From NCBI GenBank assembly GCA_021773435.1, contig JAJFKC010000010.1, positions 1-64,000 of the forward strand: DNA of 64,000 bases, written 5' to 3'. The stretch is from Porticoccaceae bacterium. Lineage in GTDB: Bacteria; Pseudomonadota; Gammaproteobacteria; Pseudomonadales; Porticoccaceae. A model generated the notes under the pieces. The model searched no databases. It had not been told where the DNA came from and worked only from the letters and a program-made list of their open reading frames with translations. The position numbers were made by a program, and so were the translations under genes. Shown here in pieces: positions 25,906-34,521 of this stretch (positions are counted from its first letter, which is position 1; every line of letters starts with the position of its first letter).

Positions 25906-27729
25906 ATGACGAGCGCCATAAAATTCACCACCGATCCATCGGAACTGGATTTCGATCCAGAAGCACTACGAGAAAAATATCGCCACGAGCGTGACAAGCG
26001 CATTCGCAAAGATGGTATGCGTCAGTTTCAGGAACCTGAGGGCGACTTCTCCAAATACATTGATGACCCCTACGTTGAACCTGGGTTTACCCGTGCACCG
26101 CTGGCCGACGAAGTTGAAGTGGTGGTTATTGGCGGTGGTTTTGGCGGCCTATTGGCTGGCGCTCGCTTGCGTCAGGCCGGGGTCAAAGATATTCGCATAA
26201 TCGAGCGCGCCGGTGATTTTGGCGGTACCTGGTACTGGAATCGCTACCCCGGTGCGCAATGTGATGTTGAATCTTATGTGTATCTGCCCTTACTGGAGGA
26301 GCTGGGTTACATCCCTAAAGAAAAATACTCCCACGCCCCGGAAATTTTTGAACACAGTAAGGCCATAGCCCGGCATTTTAATCTCTACGACAACGCTTGC
26401 CTGCAAACCCAGGTCACCGAGATGCGATGGGATGAAGACAGCGCTCGCTGGATCATTGAGACTGACCGGGGCGATAGTATGAAAGCCCGTTTTGTCGCGA
26501 TGTCCAATGGCCCGTTAAGCCGACCCAAGTTGCCGGGTATTCCTGGCATCTCCACATTTAAAGGCCATACCTTTCACACCAGCCGCTGGGATTATGACTA
26601 CACCGGCGGTGATGCTACTGGTGATCTCAGCAACCTTAAGGATAAACGCGTTGGTATTATTGGCACTGGTGCGACGGCTGTGCAGTGCATACCTCACCTG
26701 GGTGCCGCTGCCAAAGAATTGTATGTTTTTCAACGCACACCTTCGTCTATCGATGTCCGCAACAATCGCCCTACTGATCCCGAATGGTCAAAGACTCTAA
26801 AACCGGGTTGGCATCAGGCGCGCATGGATAACTTTAATACCCTTACTGCGGGTGGCCAAACCGAAGAGGATTTGGTTAGCGATGGCTGGACCGATATCTT
26901 CCGTAATCTGACCGGTGTAAATGCCCGGGAGCAATTGCCGGATATGCGCTCTTCTGAAATTGCGCTGGTCAACGAGCACGCGGATATGCAGAAAATGAAT
27001 CAGATTCGAGCGCGGGTCGATACTATTGTTGAAGATTCAAAAACGGCAGACGCGCTTAAACCCTGGTACAGACAGTTTTGCAAGCGCCCTGGTTTTCACG
27101 ATCAATATTTACAGACCTATAACCGGCCCGGCGTGACCTTGGTTGATACCAGAGGTCAGGGCGTAGAGCGTGTCACCGAGACCGGTGTGGGGGTCGAGGG
27201 GAAAGAATATGAATTAGATTGCCTGATCTTCGCCACGGGCTTTGAGGTTGGCACCAATTATACCAAGCAATCTGGCTACGATCTTATTGGCCGAAACAAT
27301 GTCCGCCTCAGCGAAAAATGGGCTGATGGATTGTCGACCTTCCACGGGTTGCATAGCCATAATTTTCCCAACTGCTTTTTTATGGGCTTTACCCAAAGTG
27401 GCTTTACCACGAGTGTGCCGCACACCCTCAATGAACAGGCCAAGCACCTCAGTTATATCCTGAAACACGTACTCGACAATGATATAAAGACTTTCGAGAC
27501 TAGTCAGGAGGCGGAAGATGAATGGGTTGAAATCATAAGAAGCAAGGCTCACCTAGGTGAACGCTTTTACGCGGAATGTACGCCTGGTTATTACAACAAC
27601 GAAGGCAAGGGTGGGGGTAGTACTGGCTTTTTAAGTGGGCAATATGGTGATGGCCCGGTGGCATTTTTTAACGTGCTGGATAAGTGGCGCGAGGAAGGCA
27701 GCCTTGCCGGCCTAGATATCACCAGTTAG
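25906..27729 (+). CDS. Baeyer-Villiger monooxygenase, paralogue 3
   Basis: A 607-residue paralogue, closest by eye to paralogue 1. It has the extension [19 protein letters not shown], the FAD motif GGGFGGLL, the fingerprint [12 protein letters not shown] beginning at Phe218, and GTGATA in the NADPH domain. The C-terminal part has the same [12 protein letters not shown] motif as the other copies. GGAG seven bases before the ATG supports the start. It is separated from paralogue 2 by four unrelated genes, so the array is not a simple fresh tandem repeat. The enzyme class is clear, the ketone substrate unknown. Confidence 0.92.
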   Translation: MTSAIKFTTDPSELDFDPEALREKYRHERDKRIRKDGMRQFQEPEGDFSKYIDDPYVEPGFTRAPLADEVEVVVIGGGFGGLLAGARLRQAGVKDIRIIERAGDFGGTWYWNRYPGAQCDVESYVYLPLLEELGYIPKEKYSHAPEIFEHSKAIARHFNLYDNACLQTQVTEMRWDEDSARWIIETDRGDSMKARFVAMSNGPLSRPKLPGIPGISTFKGHTFHTSRWDYDYTGGDATGDLSNLKDKRVGIIGTGATAVQCIPHLGAAAKELYVFQRTPSSIDVRNNRPTDPEWSKTLKPGWHQARMDNFNTLTAGGQTEEDLVSDGWTDIFRNLTGVNAREQLPDMRSSEIALVNEHADMQKMNQIRARVDTIVEDSKTADALKPWYRQFCKRPGFHDQYLQTYNRPGVTLVDTRGQGVERVTETGVGVEGKEYELDCLIFATGFEVGTNYTKQSGYDLIGRNNVRLSEKWADGLSTFHGLHSHNFPNCFFMGFTQSGFTTSVPHTLNEQAKHLSYILKHVLDNDIKTFETSQEAEDEWVEIIRSKAHLGERFYAECTPGYYNNEGKGGGSTGFLSGQYGDGPVAFFNVLDKWREEGSLAGLDITS

Positions 27730-27830
27730 CGAACTAAAATAGAAACCTGTTCTGAGAATAAAGTATCCAAAGTAAATAAGGACCGCCCAGGTTTGGGTGG
27801 TGATAACTTGTCGCAAACGCAACGCACTTA

Positions 27831-27945
27831 GGAAACGCTCCGGCCGAGCCGGATTTTGACCCGGAAGCCCTGCGTGCAAAATACTGCGAAGAGCGGGACA
27901 AGCGTATCCGCAAAGATGGAGACCCAATATCAGGAGGTGAAGAAC
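27831..27945 (+). pseudogene. Relic of a fourth Baeyer-Villiger monooxygenase (N-terminus only)
   Basis: Translation from 27843 reads [14 protein letters not shown] and then [12 protein letters not shown], matching the N-terminal extension of the three intact paralogues. After the GATGGA codons the expected QYQ appears only in a shifted frame (CAATATCAG), consistent with a 2-base loss relative to the paralogues. A stop soon follows, and the homology ends where the minus-strand acetyltransferase gene begins (27951). No in-frame start or FAD motif remains. This is a broken copy, cut by deletion or by insertion of foreign DNA. Confidence 0.85.
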
Positions 27946-27950
27946 ATCCT

Positions 27951-28586
27951 TTAACAGGAGCGGCGCTTAACAGGACGCGCAGGCGTTCCTATCACAGTTA
28001 TATTTGCTGAAATATCGGTCGTTACGACAGCTCCGGCCCCAACTGTGGTCCAGGCCCCAACATTTACGCCCGGCAGTACCGTGCTATGTAGACCAAGAAA
28101 CCCGCCTTCCTCGAGGCTTGCACCACCAGCTAGGTGGGCGACAGCGATATGTGAAAAATCGCCAACGTATGCGTGATGATCTACACTTGCTTTAGTATTG
28201 ATTATTACGTGGGAGCCAATGGTCGCGCTCGCCTGGACAATAGAGCCAGCGCAAACTATGGTCCCCCGTCCTAATTTTGCGCTTGGATCCACGTACGAGA
28301 ATGGATGAACAACGGTTATCCAATTGAGTGAGAGTTCGTTGGCAAGTCTTTTTCGAGTTTCGTTCGCACCAATGCCCAGGATCGCCCCTGCACAATTGTC
28401 TCGGCTTAATGTATTGATAGGGCCTTTGACAGGTATTCCGAGTATTTTTATGCCCCTTGCTGTTGGATTGTCATCATAAAACCCATCGACGTCATGTCCG
28501 GCCGCGAGAAGCGTGCTGGCAACAATTGTGGCATGTCCTCCTGCGCCGATGATTGCTATTGGCCCTTTTTCGATGTCTTTGTTCAT
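27951..28586 (-). CDS. NeuD/PglD-type sugar O- or N-acetyltransferase
   Basis: A 211-residue protein with an N-terminal nucleotide-binding-like domain (IAIIGAGGHATIVASTL) and a C-terminal left-handed beta-helix of hexapeptide repeats (from about residue 95: TIVCAGSIVQASATIGSHVIINTKAS). The catalytic His pair is probably in SVDHHAYVGDFSHIA. Family members acetylate sialic acid or bacillosamine-type sugars for surface polysaccharide or glycoprotein. No other sugar-nucleotide gene is adjacent, so this is probably a fragment of a transferred polysaccharide locus. The ribosome-binding site is weak. Confidence 0.85.
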   Translation of the reverse strand: MNKDIEKGPIAIIGAGGHATIVASTLLAAGHDVDGFYDDNPTARGIKILGIPVKGPINTLSRDNCAGAILGIGANETRKRLANELSLNWITVVHPFSYVDPSAKLGRGTIVCAGSIVQASATIGSHVIINTKASVDHHAYVGDFSHIAVAHLAGGASLEEGGFLGLHSTVLPGVNVGAWTTVGAGAVVTTDISANITVIGTPARPVKRRSC

Positions 28587-29230
28587 AGGTGATAGGTACT
28601 TACAGTTATTTGAGTTTGTATAAGGAAGTGAAAAACAGCTTCAGTGGTACATCGTTTGGGCATATCAATATATCCAAACACACGTCGTTGTGGCCGCGAT
28701 CTGTGCCGCTGGTCGTGGTGATCACCAACTCAGTATCGAGCATTTCTTAGAAAGTGTCAGCACCAATCTTTTTTTGGAATCGTGCCTATAAGTTTTATAG
28801 AGTTTTATATGTGAAGTTTTATAGAGTTTTATATGTGTGGTTATGTGGATGCGCCTTAGTGGTGACGCATCGCCTGGCAGTACAGTGTCGCCTAATAAAA
28901 GTATCGGTTAAACTATAAAACCATAGTGGGTCCGGACAGGCCCACTGCTATCGGGCAGGGTTGCACACTTGACTTTCTTTTTCTCTATTCTCCATATAAC
29001 GGCTGGCTGATTACTATGCAGATATTCGTCTGCGCCAGATGGGATTATAGTTCATTTTGATCTGCCGATGTGATGTGATGAGAATTATAAATGCTACGCC
29101 AGTGTCGATGTCTGATATTGGTAAGATCGGTATAGATTTAATGGGTGTATAGCTAAAATAATCTTACACTTTTCAATTTTAAAAATGCCCTTAGTAAATA
29201 ATATATTAATTAATAAATGGAATATTTTCA
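28587..29230. other. Long intergenic region in the AT-rich patch
   Basis: 644 bp between divergent genes. It contains a perfect 24-bp tandem duplication (28790-28837). It also contains a minus-strand open frame of 45 codons (28606-28743, beginning MLDTELVITTTSG) which I do not recognise and which may be a gene remnant. Bases from about 29150 are very AT-rich and probably carry the promoter of the FemAB-like gene. Confidence 0.5.
28790..28837. repeat. Perfect 24-bp tandem duplication
   Basis: The unit beginning AAGTTTTATAGAG and ending TTTTATATGTG occurs at 28790-28813 and again, without mismatch, at 28814-28837. The unit itself has an internal AGTTTTATA-type repeat. Confidence 0.85.
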
Positions 29231-30289
29231 ATGAGTGTAAGTTCGCTAATTAGCACTAGTGATATCAAATGGTCAAATCTCCTTAAAAAAATAGACCATA
29301 ATTTCTATCAAACCTCATTTTATACAGAGATAGAAGCAAAATTAAATAATTGCATACCAAAAGGAATATACTTTGAAGCTGATGATCTCCAGGTAATCGT
29401 TCCAGTGATGCTTAATTCGTTAGAAGTGGATTGGAAAAAATACAAATTTGATGCTAAATGTCCTTATGGCTACCCTGGAATTATATCAAATAGAGAAATT
29501 AATAAAAATGAATACGAAAAATTTATATTTTCGTTACAAAATTTGATGAAGGATCAGGGCATCTTAACCTTGCTGTCCCATTTGCAACCATTTAATAATG
29601 AATATTTAGAAAAATATGTTTCTCCCGGCCGCTTAGATGTTGCTTTGCTTAGACATGGCCCTATTGTAAACGTGCCGCTTGGCAATAGCATTGAGAACAT
29701 TAGGAGTATGTTTTCAACAAATCATCGACGAAATATTCGAAAACTAATAAAGCTTGGTTATTACGTAAAGTTTAATGAGTGGGGGAAATGGCAGGATTTT
29801 AAAAACCTATACGAATCAACTATGTCGAGACTATCCGCGACGGACTATTATTATTTTAGTGACGAATACTGGGACTATTTACATTTGGTTTTTCAGAAGA
29901 AAGGGATGCTTTGCCTTGTTTATGATAATGACGATAAGATTTCATCTGGCGGTCTCTTTACGGTGGGCAATAATGCCTCTTTTTATCATCTCGGCGGAAC
30001 ACATTCTGCGGATTTAAAGTTTGCTCCATCAAAATTAATGTTTTTTGAAATAATAGAGCACCTTCAAAATATGAATTGTAAAAATCTGATACTCGGTGGA
30101 GGTTTGGGGCTCAAGAAAGACAACCTGTTTAAATTCAAGGCTGGGTTTTCTGATGTTAAATTAACCTTTATGTCACTTGCTTTAGCTGCCGACAAACAAG
30201 ATTACATAGATTATTCTCACCACACAAAGGGTGAGCTGAAAGGTAATCCTGGGCTTATTAAATCATTTTTCCCCTATTACCGATTGTAG
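29231..30289 (+). CDS. FemAB/GNAT-like acyltransferase, AT-rich
   Basis: A 352-residue protein resembling the FemAB-related GNAT superfamily (peptidoglycan-bridge or exopolysaccharide-associated aminoacyl/acyltransferases). The supporting pattern is MFSTNHRRNIRKLIKLGY, then YDNDDKISSGGLFTVGNNASFYHLGGTH, and a late FKAGFSD segment. It lacks a signal peptide. Its base composition is far more AT-rich than its neighbours (for example 16 G+C in the 60 bases from 29461), and it uses many AAA, AAT and ATA codons, which points to horizontal transfer. With the NeuD-type gene it suggests an incoming surface-glycan fragment. The acceptor substrate is unknown. Confidence 0.7.
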   Translation: MSVSSLISTSDIKWSNLLKKIDHNFYQTSFYTEIEAKLNNCIPKGIYFEADDLQVIVPVMLNSLEVDWKKYKFDAKCPYGYPGIISNREINKNEYEKFIFSLQNLMKDQGILTLLSHLQPFNNEYLEKYVSPGRLDVALLRHGPIVNVPLGNSIENIRSMFSTNHRRNIRKLIKLGYYVKFNEWGKWQDFKNLYESTMSRLSATDYYYFSDEYWDYLHLVFQKKGMLCLVYDNDDKISSGGLFTVGNNASFYHLGGTHSADLKFAPSKLMFFEIIEHLQNMNCKNLILGGGLGLKKDNLFKFKAGFSDVKLTFMSLALAADKQDYIDYSHHTKGELKGNPGLIKSFFPYYRL

Positions 30290-30317
30290 AATCGTATCAT
30301 CTCGATAGACGCCTTTC

Positions 30318-30344
30318 AGTTATATATAATTTTTATATATAACT
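30318..30344. terminator. AT-only hairpin after the FemAB-like gene
   Basis: A perfect 12-bp stem (30318-30329 with 30333-30344) and a TTT loop, made almost only of A and T, 29 bp after the stop codon. It could act as a weak terminator, but no U-run follows. Confidence 0.35.
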
Positions 30345-30398
30345 TTGCCTTAAAGCGCAATCGCCGCATCATGAACTGTCCTGAGTTTGGCAGAGGGT

Positions 30399-30563
30399 CT
30401 ATTTCTTGAGAGGATAGACCAATGAACTGAGCCTGCAGATATTCCCCGGAGTTTCGCGAGTGCGCTGTGAGTATGTTGTTTGATCAGCAAGGTAGACCAG
30501 TGATACCACCACCGCTCCCGCACCGAGAATCTCATCTATTGCACCAATTGCATCCCAGTTCAT
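30399..30563 (-). pseudogene. Truncated small membrane protein of the 'MNWDAIGAI' type
   Basis: The minus strand from 30563 translates as MNWDAIGAIDEILGAGAVVV followed by SLVYLADQ, and stops after 54 residues. I recall a family common in marine gammaproteobacteria that starts MNWxAIGAIxEIxGAxAVxxSLxYLAxQIRQN and is much longer. Here the similarity stops after YLADQ and the rest looks unrelated. AAGGA before the ATG is intact. It is probably a decayed or truncated gene at the edge of the foreign patch; a genuine short protein is less likely. Confidence 0.6.
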
Positions 30564-30642
30564 TGATGTTTTTCCTTTAGTCTTTCCCCCAAGTGTTTAT
30601 TAGAACGGTCTTCTAATTCCACCGGGATAATAGCCGCGCAAA

Positions 30643-31536
30643 CTAATCATCCAGCTTTAGCACCTTGTTCATAGTATCTTCATAGACTCGCATAATGGCG
30701 GTCGCGTCATCCTGCTCATAACCCAGACCTTTGGCCATGCGCATAAGATTATGAACGGTTGGGCTTAGCATTAATGGCACGCCCAATTCGTCGGCTAACT
30801 CCAGAGCCAGGTGCATATCCTTGTAGGCAAGATCGATGGCAAAGCTGGCGGTCCAGTCGCCGGACTTGGCATTTTTGGCCACAGCTCGAAAAGTCATACT
30901 GTTGCCGCTGCTATTTCTTATTACCTGGTTTAATACTTCCAGATCGATGCCGGCGGAGACCCCTAGCATTAGCCCCTCAGCGCTGGCGGCCATATTACAA
31001 AAGGCGATCAGGTTGTTGGAGATTTTGGCGACACAACCGTTACCAATATTGCCGCAATACACCACGTTTTCACCATAGGATTCAAAGAGGGGTGTGAGTT
31101 TATCGAAGGTGATTTTATCGCCGCCGACCATAATGGCGATTTTGCCTTTTTCGGCCAGCACCACACCGCCACTGACCGGTGCATCGAGCATGGTGACACC
31201 TTGTTTATCGAGGTGAGCCGCCAATTTGCGAATTAAAATGGGCGAGTTGGTGCTGAGGTCACAATAGATCGAACCCGGCTTGATGCCTTCAGCAATGCCA
31301 TCTTTACCCAGCACCACCTGTTCTACATTTCTTGGGTGGGGCAGGGAGGTCATGATCACATCCACTTCTGCGGCGATGGCCTTAGGCGACGTACCCGCCT
31401 TTGCGCCCAGCTCGGTACAGCGTGCAACGGCCTCCTTATCCAGGTCTAAAACAATCACTTCGTGACCACTATTTTTAATGATATTGCGACACATGGGACC
31501 GCCCATGTTGCCGACCCCTATAAATCCAATTTTCAT
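30643..31536 (-). CDS. 3-hydroxyisobutyrate dehydrogenase family oxidoreductase
   Basis: A 297-residue beta-hydroxyacid dehydrogenase. It has the NAD-binding GVGNMGGPM at residues 7-15, the substrate motif DAPVSGGVVLAEKG, and the catalytic Lys in AKISNNLI. It oxidises a 3-hydroxy acid (3-hydroxyisobutyrate) or reduces a tartronate-semialdehyde-like compound. It is last in a minus-strand run with a CoA transferase (56 bp upstream) and an aldo/keto reductase, which suggests that they process the same short branched acid. The length is as expected. Confidence 0.88.
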   Translation of the reverse strand: MKIGFIGVGNMGGPMCRNIIKNSGHEVIVLDLDKEAVARCTELGAKAGTSPKAIAAEVDVIMTSLPHPRNVEQVVLGKDGIAEGIKPGSIYCDLSTNSPILIRKLAAHLDKQGVTMLDAPVSGGVVLAEKGKIAIMVGGDKITFDKLTPLFESYGENVVYCGNIGNGCVAKISNNLIAFCNMAASAEGLMLGVSAGIDLEVLNQVIRNSSGNSMTFRAVAKNAKSGDWTASFAIDLAYKDMHLALELADELGVPLMLSPTVHNLMRMAKGLGYEQDDATAIMRVYEDTMNKVLKLDD

Positions 31537-31592
31537 AGTTTGTTCTCGATTTTCGTTTTTAAGCTTGTTGAAATTTGCCGTCCGTTCCCGGA

Positions 31593-32816
31593 CTAATCAG
31601 GAACGGGTTCAGACCCCAGTACCCCGTCGCTTTTCAGTTTGGCTATTTCTTCTGGAGACATAGACAGGTATTCGGAGAGTACTTCCGCGTTCTGCTCGCC
31701 GAGGTAAGGCGCTATTAGAGGCAGGTGGCCGGGAAATTCCGAAAACTTTAAGGGCATGCCCGGCACCTGGAATTCACCGAGACTGCGATCAGTAATAGTT
31801 CGCACGGTTTCTCGCTGAATTAGATGTGGATGTGCCATGGCCTCTTCAACTTCAAGAATAGGCGCCACGGGAATGCGATGGTCTTCGAGGATTTTTTGTA
31901 CGGCGTCATCGCTTTCCTGCTCAGCCATCCAGGCTTCAATTATTTTAGCCAGTTCAAAGCGGTTTTCAATCCGAGTATCGGTTTCCTTAAAGCGTGGATC
32001 CTCCATTAACTCTGGTTTGCCAATTGCATTACAGAAGGGCTCCCATTGATGGGTGAGGGCGATAATAAAGAAATAGCGTTCCCTGCCTTTGAACATGCCG
32101 CCAGGGGCGATGACATTGTGGTGGGTGCCCAGTCTCCTGGGTAGTGATTTACCCTTGCTTGCGCTGTAGTCCTGGACGTTGACTTCGTGGTGGTGGAAAT
32201 AAGTATCCAGCAGAGCGATATCGAGATATTGTCCGTTGCCGGTGCGTTCACGGTGAAACAATGCGTAGCCGATGGCGGTTGCCGCGTGGACACCGGTAGA
32301 GACATCGCCAATGGCAAGGCCCACTAATGACGGCGGGCCATCGGATGGGCCAATCATCGCGGTAACTCCGGAATAGGCCTGGGCGATATAGTCATAGCCA
32401 GGTAAATGTGAGAGCGGCCCAGTTTGGCCGAAAGTGGATATCGAGCACATGATCATTTTTGGATTAAGTTTTTTTACTTCTTCCCAACTGAATCCCAGGC
32501 GGCCGATGACCCCGGCGGAATAATTTTCGATAAGCACATCAAACTGAGGAATCATTTTTCGAATAATGTCTTTGCCCTGTTCCGATTTCATATCGATGGC
32601 AACCGATTTTTTACCCCGGTTTTGTTGTACGTAATAAGCGCTACGACCATCCGGTGCCTTGTAGGGAAAATAACGGGAGTTATCGCCAACGGTTGGTTCT
32701 TCAATTTTGACGATCTCCGCACCCATCTCGGCCATTAGGCGCGTAGCCGCAGGTCCAGCGAGAAATTGAGTGAAATCGAGAACTTTGATGCCATCGAGCA
32801 TATGTTTGGGATTCAT
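31593..32816 (-). CDS. Class III (CaiB/BaiF) CoA transferase
   Basis: A 407-residue family III CoA transferase with the N-terminal segment DGIKVLDFTQFLAGPAATRL, QNRGKKSVAIDMKSEQGKDI, and GDVSTGVHAATAIGYALFHR. The Asp of the latter is the likely catalytic residue. This copy is closer to the standard form (formyl-CoA/succinyl-CoA type) than the one at 9927. It probably charges an acid with CoA before oxidation. AGGAG eight bases before the ATG supports the start. It lies between an aldo/keto reductase gene and a hydroxyacid dehydrogenase gene on the same strand. Confidence 0.9.
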   Translation of the reverse strand: MNPKHMLDGIKVLDFTQFLAGPAATRLMAEMGAEIVKIEEPTVGDNSRYFPYKAPDGRSAYYVQQNRGKKSVAIDMKSEQGKDIIRKMIPQFDVLIENYSAGVIGRLGFSWEEVKKLNPKMIMCSISTFGQTGPLSHLPGYDYIAQAYSGVTAMIGPSDGPPSLVGLAIGDVSTGVHAATAIGYALFHRERTGNGQYLDIALLDTYFHHHEVNVQDYSASKGKSLPRRLGTHHNVIAPGGMFKGRERYFFIIALTHQWEPFCNAIGKPELMEDPRFKETDTRIENRFELAKIIEAWMAEQESDDAVQKILEDHRIPVAPILEVEEAMAHPHLIQRETVRTITDRSLGEFQVPGMPLKFSEFPGHLPLIAPYLGEQNAEVLSEYLSMSPEEIAKLKSDGVLGSEPVPD

Positions 32817-32921
32817 TTGCCGTACTCCTGTGCTTTCTTATAAGTGATATGTGCGTCTAATAAAGCATACGCATACAGACCGATGCAATGTTTTGCTGTT
32901 CGTTTGTCGTTTTGGTCCCGA

Positions 32922-33956
32922 CTATTTGAGCATGCGAGCAGGTGTCGGCTGTGAGTGACCAGCAATGGCATGGGGTCGATAAGGTGTCTCCATAGTGGCA
33001 ATTTCTTCACCACTGAGTTTGATATCCACGGTGGCAAAGATTTCCTGAAGATGATGGATTTTGGTCGCGCCGATTATTGGTGCGGTAACCCCTGGCGCCT
33101 GTAATACCCAGGCGCAAGCAGCTTGCGTGGGAGTAATGTCATGATTCCTGGCGACTTGTTGGGCCGCTTCGGCAATCTTGTAATCGTTATCTTTAAAATA
33201 CATGGTGCGGGCCATATGGTCAGTTTGAGCGCGCTTGGTCGGGCCTTCACCTTTTTCGGCGCTACGGTTGCCATCGAGGAAACCGCGGGCTAGTGGGCTC
33301 CAGGGAATAAGGCCAATGCCCCGGTCGATACACAGCGGGATCATTTCCCGTTCCTCTTCGCGATAGATCAGGTTGTAGTGGTTTTGCATGGATACGAAGC
33401 GCTGCCAGCCGAATTCTTTCGCCGTGTACAGGGCCTGAGAAAACTGCCAGGCGGCCATACTGCTAGCACCGAGGTAACGCACCTTGCCAGAACGCACCAA
33501 CGTATCGAGGGCATCCAGAGTTTCTTCTATGGGGGTGCGGAAATCCCAGCGATGAATTTGGTAAAGGTCGATATAGTCGGTGTTTAAACGACGCAGGGAG
33601 TTTTCGCAAGCCTCGATAATGTGTTTGCGGCTTAAGCCCTGGCGATTATGGTTGGTCGCTCCCGAAGCCCCCGATTCATAACTCATTGGGCCCTGTACCT
33701 TGGTCGCGATAACGATATCATCGCGGGCAGCCATCTCGCCTAGCCAATGCCCGGTGATTTCTTCGCTGCTACCATTGGAGTAGACATCGGCAGTGTCGAA
33801 AAAGGTCACCCCAGATTCCAGCGCAATGGCGAAATGTTCTCGGGCCGCAGTGGTATCCAACGTCCATTCCCGCCAGTCGCCCTCGCCGTAACTCATGCAA
33901 CCGAGACAGATACGCGACACGGTTAGGCCGGTATTGCCAAGCTTGGTGTATTCCAT
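32922..33956 (-). CDS. Aldo/keto reductase
   Basis: A 344-residue (alpha/beta)8-barrel NADPH oxidoreductase. The catalytic tetrad is visible as Asp and Tyr in FFDTADVYSNGSSEE, Lys in VIATKVQGP and His in DLYQIHRWD. The C-terminal cofactor segment APIIGATK is present. It reduces an aldehyde or ketone to an alcohol, or the reverse. First gene of the minus-strand trio; AAGGAG precedes the ATG. The CoA transferase follows after 105 bp. Confidence 0.9.
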   Translation of the reverse strand: MEYTKLGNTGLTVSRICLGCMSYGEGDWREWTLDTTAAREHFAIALESGVTFFDTADVYSNGSSEEITGHWLGEMAARDDIVIATKVQGPMSYESGASGATNHNRQGLSRKHIIEACENSLRRLNTDYIDLYQIHRWDFRTPIEETLDALDTLVRSGKVRYLGASSMAAWQFSQALYTAKEFGWQRFVSMQNHYNLIYREEEREMIPLCIDRGIGLIPWSPLARGFLDGNRSAEKGEGPTKRAQTDHMARTMYFKDNDYKIAEAAQQVARNHDITPTQAACAWVLQAPGVTAPIIGATKIHHLQEIFATVDIKLSGEEIATMETPYRPHAIAGHSQPTPARMLK

Positions 33957-34074
33957 AGTTTTCTCCTTAATTAGCTTTACCCTTAAATTTGCGATGTTGG
34001 CTAGTCCGTGCTATTTACTATAGACATTTTTCGCAAACACGTGGAATCAATATCAGTTAATCGAGGAGTAGACC

Positions 34075-34521
34075 ATGGCATCAGTAATGATCAAGCGAGA
34101 TATTAAAGCACCAGCCCGTGAGGCCTGGAAACTGTTGTCCGACTTTGCCGGCATCGGCAATATTATGAAAGGCATGGGCCCGGATGATATCTCCATGGAA
34201 GGCGAAGGCCTATTGGCGATCAGGACTATCAAAACACCCACCGGCACCGTGCAGGAACGCTGCGAGGCTCTCGACGAAGAAAATATGATGATGAGTTATT
34301 CTATTCTGGGTGAAGCGCCGCTACCGATTACCCATTACCTGTCGACGTTTCGGGTTTTTGAAACCGGCCCGGATAGCTGTCGTGTTGAGTGGGGCAGTAG
34401 TTTTCAGCCCGACGGCACGGTGCCACTACCAGAGGTGGTCCCCATGATCGAAGGCATCTATAAAAGCGGCATTATCGGCACCCAAAAAAGATTGGGGGTA
34501 TTCGAAAAAAATGCCGGTTAG
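34075..34521 (+). CDS. SRPBCC/START-fold protein
   Basis: A 148-residue SRPBCC-family protein starting MASVMIKRDIKAPAREAWKLL. The fold is a deep hydrophobic-ligand cavity, seen in polyketide cyclase/MxaD-like proteins, but there is no signal peptide, so it is cytoplasmic. No enzymatic residue is evident. GAGGAG precedes the ATG. Its 3' end overlaps the start of a cytochrome c gene by 11 bp, so the two are translationally coupled and probably act in one process, although their products are predicted to be in different compartments. Confidence 0.85.
   Translation: MASVMIKRDIKAPAREAWKLLSDFAGIGNIMKGMGPDDISMEGEGLLAIRTIKTPTGTVQERCEALDEENMMMSYSILGEAPLPITHYLSTFRVFETGPDSCRVEWGSSFQPDGTVPLPEVVPMIEGIYKSGIIGTQKRLGVFEKNAG

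Noticed and set aside
27730-27950. The monooxygenase-like words after paralogue 3 as a second start of a real gene
   Set aside because: There is a frame change and stop after about 30 codons and no FAD motif, so it is a relic rather than a gene.
30350-30535. 61-codon minus-strand frame beginning MRFSVRERWWYHW
   Set aside because: It overlaps the better-supported MNWDAIGAI remnant, whose frame has a ribosome-binding site and family similarity.
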